Positions 24,541-33,445 of a DNA stretch of 33,445 nucleotides are shown here, piece after piece (within the stretch, counting starts at the first letter, position 1; every line of letters begins with the position of its first letter). The stretch lies in assembly GCF_019745455.1 (NCBI RefSeq), contig NZ_JAIETD010000099.1, positions 1 to 33,445 on the forward strand, read 5' to 3'. Made by a program: the position numbers and the translations under genes. The DNA is from Methylobacterium sp. GTDB taxonomy: Bacteria; Pseudomonadota; Alphaproteobacteria; Rhizobiales; Beijerinckiaceae. The notes beneath the pieces were generated by a model. It was not told where the DNA came from. It did not search any database and saw only the letters and a list, made by a program, of their open reading frames with translations.

Positions 24541-26106
24541 ATGACCAATTCGGCATCCTATCGGAGAGCCTTCGACGGCCTCAAGCTCGATGAGCGCGCG
24601 GCGGACCTGTACATCGAACGCCTCGGTGGCCTCAGCTTCGACTTCGACCGGAATCGCTACGAGGACCAGGACGGATCTCGATACGGCTACGAAGTGACCG
24701 TGACCGGCCCGCGCGGCGACGCGCTACGCGGTTCTAGCCAGCGCGATCACGTCATCGGTCTCGGCGGCGACGACCGGTTCGCCGGTGGCGTTCAGGACGA
24801 CATCCTGTATGGCGGCGAGGGCAAGGACGTCCTGACCGGCGGCATCGACCAAGATCGCCTCGAAGGCGGTTCCGGCGACGACCGAATTTTCGGCGGCGAC
24901 CAGGACGACGACCTTGCCGGTGGCGAGGGCGACGACTTCCTCGACGAGGGGATCGGGCACGGCGATCTCGAAGGCGGCATGGGCAATGACATCCTCGTCG
25001 GCGGCCAGGGCCCGGACGCCTTTGCTTACGACCGTATGACCGGAAGCGACGTGATCAGGGACTTCACGGCGGGTCCGGGCATGTTCGACCACATCGTCCT
25101 GCGCGCCGGCATCCGGTTCGAGGAGCTGCGCTTCGACGATACCGATCCCCTTGGGGTCCGGATCAGCTGGCAAAACCCGGAAGGTGACTACGCGAACTCG
25201 GTTCTGCTCGAAGGCGTTCGTCAGGCCAACCTCGCGCAGGACGATTTCATGTTCACCGACGTGCCCGACCTTCCGCCCGGGTCCGTGGCTCCGAGCGGTC
25301 CGGCGCCGGAGCGAAACCCAACCAGCAACGACGGGCCGGAGATCGGGGACTCGACACTCACGCCCGTCCAGGCATCGTTCGACGTATTCGCCGACGGCTA
25401 CCTGGGATTGGTCGACGGGTTCGACTTCAAGGTCTCCGAATTCGCCGTCGGCGTCGGCGGCGAGAAGCGGGATGACCTCACGGGGACCGCGGCGGTCGAC
25501 AATCTGTTCGGCCGGTCGGGCAACGACCGTCTCGTCGGCCTCGCTGGCGACGACGTGCTGCAGGGCGACCGCGGCAACGACCGCCTCGAAGGAGGCGCAG
25601 GCGCGGACTGGCTCGACGGCGGCGCTGGCGATGACCGGATCGAAGGCGGCGACCAGGCCGACCTCATCCTCGGCGAGCAGGGCCGTGACCGGATCGATGG
25701 AGGCGGCGGCCATGACATGATCGAGGGCGGCAAGGGCGACGATCTCATCACCGGGGGCGCGGGGGCGGACGCCTTCATCGTCGAGCCAGGCAGCGGTGAC
25801 GATGTCGTTTTCGACTTCTTGGCCACGGGGGCCGCGCAGGGCGCCTTCGATCATATCGCCCTCAGGGACATCCGGCCCGATCAGGTCAGGGTCGCCGACA
25901 CCGGGCGCGGCGCTCTCGTGAGCTGGAACACCGAGGCTGGCGACGGCTCGCTGCTCCTCGATGGCGTCGCGGCGGACGACCTTCGCCAGAGCGACTTCAT
26001 GTTCTTCGAGGAGCCCGGTTTCGTCGACGGCGTCAGCGACGTGGGATCTTACCTCATCTTCCCGCAGCAGCCGGCGCAGCCCTCGCAAACGGACCTGTTT
26101 GGCTGA
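24541..26106 (+). CDS. RTX-type calcium-binding repeat protein with duplicated module
   Basis: This 521-residue acidic protein has two blocks of GGxGxDxhx nonapeptide repeats (about residues 75-160 and 314-410), which fold into calcium-filled beta rolls. Each block is followed by a similar capping domain containing FDHI and ending DDFMF or SDFMF (about 157-240 and 407-497). So the protein is an internal duplication of one module. No signal peptide is seen, and RTX proteins normally leave by a type I secretion system, which is not in this window. No enzyme domain is recognised in the 70-residue N-terminus. GAAGGA precedes ATG 24541. Its place between two copper genes is unusual. Confidence 0.85.
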   Translation: MTNSASYRRAFDGLKLDERAADLYIERLGGLSFDFDRNRYEDQDGSRYGYEVTVTGPRGDALRGSSQRDHVIGLGGDDRFAGGVQDDILYGGEGKDVLTGGIDQDRLEGGSGDDRIFGGDQDDDLAGGEGDDFLDEGIGHGDLEGGMGNDILVGGQGPDAFAYDRMTGSDVIRDFTAGPGMFDHIVLRAGIRFEELRFDDTDPLGVRISWQNPEGDYANSVLLEGVRQANLAQDDFMFTDVPDLPPGSVAPSGPAPERNPTSNDGPEIGDSTLTPVQASFDVFADGYLGLVDGFDFKVSEFAVGVGGEKRDDLTGTAAVDNLFGRSGNDRLVGLAGDDVLQGDRGNDRLEGGAGADWLDGGAGDDRIEGGDQADLILGEQGRDRIDGGGGHDMIEGGKGDDLITGGAGADAFIVEPGSGDDVVFDFLATGAAQGAFDHIALRDIRPDQVRVADTGRGALVSWNTEAGDGSLLLDGVAADDLRQSDFMFFEEPGFVDGVSDVGSYLIFPQQPAQPSQTDLFG

Positions 26107-26192
26107 ACGAGGTCGGTGGCCTCGGCACTTTTCTGGTCGACGGCCCGCGCCGTCGTCCTTGCATTCACCTCCAACTCAAACGGAGATCGAAG

Positions 26193-26672
26193 ATGAAGAT
26201 CCTCGCCCTATCGAGTCTTGTCTGTATCGGGACGTTCATTGCTCCCGCCCTCGCCCAGCAGCACGATCACGGATCCATGCAGGGCTCCGCCGTCGAGCTG
26301 CCCGCGGCCTGCAAAGCCGCGGCAGGCGGCAAGGAGGCCATGATGAAGGACATGCAAGGGCACATGTCTCAGGCCATGCAGAGCATGCCCGGTCAGATGA
26401 CCGAGGCCCAGAAGGGCCTGCAGCAGGCCATGATGAAGATGAACGGACCGATGATGCAGGGCATGATGGCAGGCGACGCCGACGTCGCCTGGATCTGCGC
26501 GATGATCCCGCATCACCAGGGCGCCATCGACATGGCCCGGGTCGGACTCAAGTCCGGTGACAACCCCGAAGCCAAGAAGATGGCTGAGAAATCCATCAAA
26601 GAGCAGGAGAAGAGCATCGCCGAGCTCACGTCCTGGCTCGACAAGAACGCCAAGAAGGAGGGCAGCCAGTAG
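26193..26672 (+). CDS. Secreted Met-rich DUF305 protein (second copy)
   Basis: A 159-residue exported DUF305 protein. The signal peptide ends near residue 21 (APALAQ), followed by QHDHGSM. The middle is unusually methionine-rich (MMKDMQGHMSQAMQSMPGQM, then MMKMNGPMMQGMMAG), ligands suited to Cu(I). The family motif MIPHHQGAIDMARVG is at about 104-118. CGGAGA precedes ATG 26193. It converges with cueR with a 21-base gap. Confidence 0.9.
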   Translation: MKILALSSLVCIGTFIAPALAQQHDHGSMQGSAVELPAACKAAAGGKEAMMKDMQGHMSQAMQSMPGQMTEAQKGLQQAMMKMNGPMMQGMMAGDADVAWICAMIPHHQGAIDMARVGLKSGDNPEAKKMAEKSIKEQEKSIAELTSWLDKNAKKEGSQ

Positions 26673-26693
26673 GCTGCCGAACGGACCTGGCGT

Positions 26694-27188
26694 CTAGTGC
26701 GGGGACTGTCGCCCCGGACCCTGGCGTCGTCGAGGCGCCGGCGGCTCCGGGGCGACATCCGTCCCATGATGGCAAGCCGGCACGCCAAAGCCGTTCTCCA
26801 GGCTGGCGATGATCGGGCAATCCGGGCGGCCGTCCCCGTCGCAGGCTTCGGCCAGCGAGCGCAGGGCGTCCGCCATCTCGTGCAGCTGGCGCGCCCGTCC
26901 TTCGAGTTCCTGGATGTGGGTCTGGGCAATGGCCTTCACATCGGCGTTGCTCCGATCCGGGTCGCTCCAGAGCCCGAGCAGCACCTTGATCCGCTCCAGC
27001 GAGAAGCCGAGGTCGCGGGCATGCCGAATGAAGCCCAGCCGATGCAGGTCGGCGCCGCCGTAATCGCGGTAGCCACTCTCCTTTCGGCCGGCCAGCGGCA
27101 CGAGCCCGATGCTCTCGTAATAGCGGATCATCTTGGCCGAGACCCCGGAGGCCTCGGCTGCCTGGCCGATGTTCATGGCAACTCGCAT
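26694..27188 (-). CDS. cueR: CueR, copper-responsive MerR-family activator
   Basis: A 164-residue activator that senses Cu(I)/Ag(I) and turns on copper export genes. The N-terminal HTH reads MNIGQAAEASGVSAKMIRYYESIGL. The metal loop has C116-DGDGRPD-C124, the C-x7-C spacing of CueR. Ser (S80) rather than Cys stands at the helix position that distinguishes monovalent from divalent sensors. About 30 extra residues at the C-terminus include a CHH motif. The start may be ATG 27188 or the internal ATG 27176 (MNIGQ), which matches other CueR proteins better. It is divergent from copA over a CueR box. Confidence 0.92.
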   Translation of the reverse strand: MRVAMNIGQAAEASGVSAKMIRYYESIGLVPLAGRKESGYRDYGGADLHRLGFIRHARDLGFSLERIKVLLGLWSDPDRSNADVKAIAQTHIQELEGRARQLHEMADALRSLAEACDGDGRPDCPIIASLENGFGVPACHHGTDVAPEPPAPRRRQGPGRQSPH

Positions 27189-27195
27189 TCCCCTG

Positions 27196-27226
27196 TTGAC
27201 CTTACCATGATGGGAAGGTGCAGGTT
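27196..27226 (+). promoter_or_regulatory. CueR-type promoter before copA
   Basis: TTGACC (27196-27201) and CAGGTT (27221-27226) are separated by 19 bases. The dyad CCTTACCAT-G-ATGGGAAGG (27200-27218) matches in 8 of 9 positions and lies in the spacer, as in known CueR-regulated copA promoters. Its similarity to the box at 16957-16987 implies a shared regulator. Confidence 0.8.
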
Positions 27227-27261
27227 GGTTCGCAAGCCCAGATCAAACGAAAGGTGCGGTG

Positions 27262-29649
<2,388 letters not shown>

Positions 29650-29674
29650 GCTGTCCCAGGAGAAGGAGAACCCC

Positions 29675-30190
29675 ATGGGTTACGGACGCTTTGGCGCCAT
29701 GATCGCCACCTCAACCTTGGTGATGTTCGGGTTGATGTACCTGAACACCTACGCACTTGAGCACGTCTTCTACAGTCAGACCCGCACCTGGATGGCGCTC
29801 GTCATGGGCGCGACCATGGCCGCGATCATGCTTGGCTTCATGTGGTCGATGTACAAGAACCGGGCGGTCAACGCAGCGATCCTCGGCGCCAGCATCCTGG
29901 CCTTCGCCGGAGGGCTGTGGCTGGTCCGCAGCCAGGAAACCGTCGGCGACGTCGCATACATGAAAGCGATGATCCCCCACCACTCGATTGCGATCATGAC
30001 GAGTGAACGCGCCCACATCAAGGATCCGCGCGTCCGCAACCTCGCCGACAAGATCATCGAGGCCCAGATCAAGGAGATCGGCGAGATGAAAACATTGATC
30101 TCGGATCTGCAGGCTCACCCGGCGGATGACAACGCGCCGGATCTGAAGTCCTACCGCGACCGTGGCGTGCCCCCGCCTCCGCTGCAGTAG
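29675..30190 (+). CDS. Membrane-anchored DUF305 protein (third copy)
   Basis: A 171-residue protein with three N-terminal transmembrane segments (about 5-28, 37-58 and 63-84), then a periplasmic DUF305 domain. The family motif is MIPHHSIAIMTSERA (99-113), followed by helix KIIEAQIKEIGEMKTLISDL. The tail is proline-rich (RGVPPPPLQ). CAGGAGAAGGAGA precedes ATG 29675, 25 bases after copA, so it is very likely co-transcribed with copA. It may take up copper released by CopA at the membrane surface, which is an inference. Confidence 0.88.
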   Translation: MGYGRFGAMIATSTLVMFGLMYLNTYALEHVFYSQTRTWMALVMGATMAAIMLGFMWSMYKNRAVNAAILGASILAFAGGLWLVRSQETVGDVAYMKAMIPHHSIAIMTSERAHIKDPRVRNLADKIIEAQIKEIGEMKTLISDLQAHPADDNAPDLKSYRDRGVPPPPLQ

Positions 30191-30277
30191 CCGATGCTTG
30201 ACGAAGCAGTCCCTCCAACAGGAGTCGTTCCGCGCCTTCGGCCAGCACCGGAAGCATGTCGGCCGGTAACCATTGCG

Positions 30278-30475
30278 AGTTCTGTGGCCACGATGGGTAA
30301 CATCTGGCGGAACCGCTTCCTCGCCTTCATCCACAACGCTGCTGATGTGCCGGCCGCGACGGGCGCGCTATACCCGTTCCTCGGTATCCTGCCGTCGCCG
30401 GTTATCGCCGCGGCTGCCATCGCCCTGTCCCCGGACAGCGTGATCGGGAACGTCCTGCTCCGGCGTGCGATGCGA
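30278..30475 (+). pseudogene. Decayed C-terminus of a CopA-type ATPase
   Basis: The frame (open from 30194) contains [28 protein letters not shown] and [18 protein letters not shown]. These align nearly gap-free with the last 60 residues of CopA ([25 protein letters not shown]). DNA identity to 29455-29640 looks to be around three quarters. Key residues are lost: YN is HN, and the M-x2-SS motif is changed to I-x2-SP. The rest of the ATPase is missing. It overlaps the next gene's start by 4 bases through its own stop at 30491-30493. It is a diverged relic, not a recent copy. Confidence 0.7.
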
Positions 30476-30489
30476 CCGGGGGGTGGTCG

Positions 30490-31209
30490 ATGAGCAGGCG
30501 GGAGGGCGAAGGGGAGAGCGGCCGGCACCGCCCCGCTTTGCGCGAAGGAAGGCTCGCCGGCCTCGTCCGGAAGGTGAGATGGCGCCTTCGCGAAGGAATC
30601 TACGCAAGGCGCGTCTCGGTCGGACTTCGGCGCGATGTATGCGCGCCCGTCGCCGTCCCCTCGGCGGGTGTACCTTTCAGCTTGCGGCGGTTCGCCCTGG
30701 ACGACCTCACCTGGCTCTTCCCGGACGACGATGCCGGAAGCGGCGCCGACGTGCGGGCCGATCTCGCCTGGAGGCTGCGCATGGTCGAGAGGGGCGCCTT
30801 CGTCAGCCATTGCTTCGTCGCCGTCGACGAGGCCTGTGGCCGGCCCTGCCACGTGCAGTGGATCACCGAGGCCGGTTACGACGCGGCGATCCGCCGGGGC
30901 GGCGCGCTGCCGGTGCTCGCGCCGGATGAGGCGATGCTGGAGAACGCGTACACGCCGCCTCGGTACCGCGGCAGGGGCGTGATGGCGGCCGTGACGGCGA
31001 TGATGGCGGAGCGCGCGGGCGAGGTCGGGGCGCGCTCGGTCGTGGCATTCGTTGACGAGGACAACATTGCCTCGCTCAAGGGCACCTGCAAGGCCGGCTT
31101 CAGGCCCTACACGATCCGGGTCAGGCGGCAGTACGCCTTCGGACTGGCACGCACGGCACGCTTCGATCTCCTACCGGCCGATTACGCCTTCCCGCACCAG
31201 CGGCCCTGA
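30490..31209 (+). CDS. GNAT-family N-acetyltransferase
   Basis: A 239-residue protein with a basic N-terminal segment (about 1-55) and a GNAT acetyl-CoA-binding domain. [26 protein letters not shown] carries the R-x-x-G-x-G pyrophosphate loop, and [17 protein letters not shown] is the usual following helix. The substrate cannot be told. Similar GNAT proteins occur in polysaccharide loci. The ATG at 30490 overlaps the preceding stop. The neighbouring minus-strand gene is also an acetyltransferase, so the two may belong to one older surface-polysaccharide unit beside the metal genes. Confidence 0.8.
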   Translation: MSRREGEGESGRHRPALREGRLAGLVRKVRWRLREGIYARRVSVGLRRDVCAPVAVPSAGVPFSLRRFALDDLTWLFPDDDAGSGADVRADLAWRLRMVERGAFVSHCFVAVDEACGRPCHVQWITEAGYDAAIRRGGALPVLAPDEAMLENAYTPPRYRGRGVMAAVTAMMAERAGEVGARSVVAFVDEDNIASLKGTCKAGFRPYTIRVRRQYAFGLARTARFDLLPADYAFPHQRP

Positions 31210-31289
31210 GGGCGGCCGTTCGAAGGAGCGATTGTGGTCCGATCCCGACATGGCATCGCCGGCACAAGTCCACAAGCCGTTGACCTCCG

Positions 31290-32026
31290 TCACCCCTGGT
31301 GTCGGCCTACGGCGCGCACGACGACCCACTTCAGCGGCCGAAGAAGCTCCCAAATGGAAGTGCTCCTCAGCCAAGCCATCCCGCGCTCGACGGCGAGGTG
31401 GATCCGCCCTCGTCGTGAGAGGCCCATCTCGATCCTGTGGAGGGGGATTCGGGTGTCGCAGTAGGTGTCCTTGTACGCCTCGTCGCCGACGCTGAAATCG
31501 AAGGCCGCCATGCCGCGCGCGTGACACCAGCGGATCAGGGCCTCGTGGTGCAGGGCCCCGGGTGAGAACCGCTTCCAGTCCGCGTCGTAGGTTGTGAGGA
31601 TCAGGTAGAACCGGCCTCCGAGAACCAGGCCCCAGTGGCAGGCGATGATGGTGTCGCCGACCGATAGGGCGGACACGTGGACCGTCTCGGGGCACGCAAG
31701 TCGTCGGGTCGCGGCAAGATAGAACGCGCGCTTTCCCGGCACCTCGAAGCCGGGAACCCGGGTCCTCGCGAACTGACGCGACTTGCCCGCGAGAACCTGC
31801 TGCAGGAACGCCTCCGCCTCCGCGACTGACCCGGCCACCTCGAAGGCGACGGGACCTTGCTGGGACAGCAGGCGCTTCAGCCGGGTGCGGCTCTTTCGAT
31901 GCGGCATTCGTGCCTCAATGTCCGCGTCCGATCCGGCCAGGCTCATGACGTGGCCTGAGAAGGGAAGCGGGACCGATCCGGGCGGAACGAGGGGATTAGG
32001 CAGCGCACCCACCCGTTCGGGCATCC
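31290..32026 (-). pseudogene. BcsL/CelD-like GNAT acetyltransferase, N-terminus cut off by insertion sequence
   Basis: About 245 residues of an Acetyltransf_6 (CelD/BcsL) protein, a family tied to cellulose and exopolysaccharide production. Recognisable parts are RKSRTRLKRLLSQQGP, then VSALSVGDTIIACHWGLVLGGRFYLILTTYD, then SPGALHHEALIRWCHARGMAAFDFSVGDEAYK. Full-length members are about 350-400 residues. The missing N-terminal part would lie to the right, where the IS21-type element begins (near 32027). The other fragment should be beyond the far end of the element, outside the window. The remaining frame is intact to its stop at 31290. Confidence 0.75.
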
Positions 32027-32034
32027 TGTTGCGG

Positions 32035-32126
32035 ATTCCGACGGAAGCCGGCCACCCATTCCGACGCGAAGCCGGCCAGCGTTCCGATTTGATGTCGGCC
32101 ACCATTCCGAGATGAAGCCGGCCACT
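32035..32126. repeat. Four tandem 23-bp repeats at the IS21 left end
   Basis: Four consecutive 23-base units start at 32035, 32058, 32081 and 32104. Each begins RTTCCGA and ends GCCGGCCA-x-x or GTCGGCCA-x-x. The units differ mainly at positions 8-14. They are the likely IstA binding sites. Confidence 0.85.
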
Positions 32127-32206
32127 CGGTAGCCGGCATCGGCGACGGCGCATCCCCGTGGGTCAGCAACCGCGGCATCCCAGTCCTCGACCACGAGGAG
32201 GATGGG

Positions 32207-33445
32207 ATGCCGGCCAGGAGAGAGCTGACCATGCGACAGATCAGACAGATGCTGCGGCTCGCCCATGAGGGGGTGAGCGCGCGTGAGATCGGACGAACCC
32301 TCGGGATCGCCCGCTCCACCGTGCAGGACAACCTCGGCCGAGCCAGCGCTGCCGGCCTGACCTGGCCACTCGGCCCCGAGGTCGGCGACACGGTTCTGGA
32401 ACAGCGCCTGTTCGCCCGAGCCGGAGTGAAGCAGGGCCTTCGACGGTTAGCCGAGCCAGATTGGCCGTCGCTGGTCCGAGAGATGCGCCGGCCTGGAGTC
32501 AACCTCACGGTGCTGTGGGAGGAGTACCGGGAGGCTCATCCCGAGGGATACGGCTATTCCCGGTTCTGCGACCTGTACCGCGAGTTCGAGCGCCGCCTCA
32601 CCCCGGTGATGCGCCAGCACCATGCGGCCGGCGACAAGGTCTTTGTCGACTATTCCGGCAAGCGGATCGCCATCGTCGATCCGGCCACCGGTGTGGTGCG
32701 CGAGGCCGAGATCTTTGTCGCGGTGCTGGGCGCGTCGAGCCTGACCTACGCTGAGGCGACCTGGACGCAGACGCTGCCCGACTGGATCGGCGCGCACGTC
32801 CGCCTGTTCCGCTTCCTCGGCGGCGTCCCCCGCCTCGTCGTCCCGGACAACCTCAAGAGTGCCGTCCACAAGGCCTCGTTCTACGACCCGGAGATCAACC
32901 GCTCCTACGGCATGATGGCCGACCATTACGGCGTCGGCATCCTGCCAGCCCGGCCCCGCAAGCCGCGCGACAAGGCCAAGGTCGAGGCCGGCGTCCGCTT
33001 TGCCCAGAGCTACATCCTCGGACGGCTACGTCGACAGACGTTCTTCTCACTCGCCGAATGCAACGCCGCCATCGCCGTGATGGTGGAGCGCATCAACGCC
33101 CACCTCATGCGCCGGCTCGGCACGACCCGGCGCGCCCTGTTCGAGGCGATCGAGCGGGCGGCGCTCCGTCCCTTGACGGTGGAAGACTACACCTTCGCCG
33201 AGTGGCGGCTGGCTCGGGTCAATCTCGACTATCACGTCGAGGCGGCCGGCTTCCTGTACTCGGTGCCCCACGCCCTGATCCGCGAGCAGGTCGACCTCCG
33301 CATCACCGCGCGCACCGTCGAGGTGTTCCACCGCGGTCAGCGCGTCGCCGCCCATGAGCGTCGCTATGCCGGCGGCGGCACCATGTCCTATGCCCGCGTC
33401 AACGAGGCGCCGGAGGGCGCCAAACCGAGTGGCACGGCGCAGGCG
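32207..33445 (+). CDS. istA: IS21-family transposase IstA (3' end outside window)
   Basis: 413 codons are present without a stop. The N-terminus is a helix-turn-helix (MRQIRQMLRLAHEGVSAREI, GRTLGIARSTVQDNL). The DDE catalytic core follows with VFVDYSGK (first Asp), LVVPDNLKSAV (second Asp) and KAKVEAGVRFAQ (Glu), the IstA pattern. NRSYGMMADHYG and EWRLARVNLDYHVEA are also typical. GAGGAGG (32196-32202) is the ribosome-binding site for ATG 32207. IstA normally has about 500 residues, so roughly 90 more plus IstB should follow. Confidence 0.93.
   Translation, partial: MPARRELTMRQIRQMLRLAHEGVSAREIGRTLGIARSTVQDNLGRASAAGLTWPLGPEVGDTVLEQRLFARAGVKQGLRRLAEPDWPSLVREMRRPGVNLTVLWEEYREAHPEGYGYSRFCDLYREFERRLTPVMRQHHAAGDKVFVDYSGKRIAIVDPATGVVREAEIFVAVLGASSLTYAEATWTQTLPDWIGAHVRLFRFLGGVPRLVVPDNLKSAVHKASFYDPEINRSYGMMADHYGVGILPARPRKPRDKAKVEAGVRFAQSYILGRLRRQTFFSLAECNAAIAVMVERINAHLMRRLGTTRRALFEAIERAALRPLTVEDYTFAEWRLARVNLDYHVEAAGFLYSVPHALIREQVDLRITARTVEVFHRGQRVAAHERRYAGGGTMSYARVNEAPEGAKPSGTAQA

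Larger units (their letters stand above)
32027..33445 (+). mobile_element. IS21-family insertion sequence, left end and istA (right part outside window)
   Basis: The element begins near TGTTGCGG (32027). Its left end holds a tandem array of 23-bp repeats (32035-32126), then a short leader and the transposase gene running off the window. IS21 elements carry several transposase-binding repeats at their ends and a second gene, istB, which would follow outside. The exact left boundary is an inference from the break in the acetyltransferase gene and the start of the repeats. Confidence 0.8.

Noticed and set aside
24760..25770. Repeated GGC-GGC-GAC pattern as a possible DNA repeat or CRISPR array
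   Set aside because: The periodicity follows the RTX nonapeptide codons. There are no conserved repeats with unique spacers.
24724..26088. 454-codon minus-strand frame opposite the RTX gene
   Set aside because: It is a periodic shadow created by the RTX repeats on the plus strand.

Overview
The window is GC-rich DNA from an alphaproteobacterium. The protein families and codon use look most like Methylobacterium/Methylorubrum (Hyphomicrobiales), but this is an inference from familiarity, not from a marker gene. It reads as a heavy-metal resistance island next to a tRNA attachment site. It starts with a tyrosine integrase and ends inside an IS21-type insertion sequence.

Layout: (1) 1-549, no supportable gene, probably chromosome flanking the island. 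(2) 550-2155, the 3' half of a tRNA-Arg(CCG) on the minus strand, short direct repeats and a P4/IntA-like integrase. A decayed TIGR02391-like gene follows. (3) 2730-7338, an arsenic cluster: arsH (minus, with a probable N-terminal frameshift) facing arsR, a thioredoxin-type arsenate reductase, a glutaredoxin-type arsenate reductase, arsB and an MFS permease. (4) 7585-8961, a small mercury-type module (merR facing merT plus a GDCCVxC protein, without merA or merP in the window), then the decayed C-terminus of a second MFS gene. (5) 8989-15049, a copper/silver efflux block: a Met/Cys-rich secreted protein, a FixH/YtkA-like protein, a CusB-like adaptor, CusA and a DUF411 protein. (6) 15136-16891, a His-rich secreted peptide and an acyltransferase. 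(7) 16957-23960, a CueR-type promoter, a CopZ-like chaperone, a Cys-rich secreted protein, an unusual two-part CzcB-like adaptor, a second HME-RND pump, two small periplasmic proteins and a DUF305 protein. (8) 24046-30475, a nested inverted repeat, a cytosolic copper-storage (Csp/DUF326) protein, an RTX-repeat protein, DUF305, CueR, a CopA-type Cu+ ATPase, a membrane DUF305 protein and a decayed CopA C-terminus. (9) 30490-33445, a GNAT acetyltransferase, a BcsL/CelD-like acetyltransferase cut by the insertion sequence, and the IS21 IstA transposase, which runs off the window.

Putting this together, the copper part has separable layers. There is CueR sensing (two matching CueR boxes about 10 kb apart, before copZ and before copA), cytosolic buffering (CopZ, Csp) and export to the periplasm (CopA). 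Two RND pumps provide periplasmic export. Many small secreted Met-, His- or Cys-rich proteins (8989, 15136, 17329, DUF411, three DUF305) could act as periplasmic ligands. No outer-membrane TolC/CusC component is encoded in the window. The arsenic part reduces arsenate by two chemistries, exports arsenite by ArsB, and may handle organoarsenicals through ArsH. Several remnants (TIGR02391, MFS tail, CopA tail, truncated acetyltransferase) show repeated insertion and decay.
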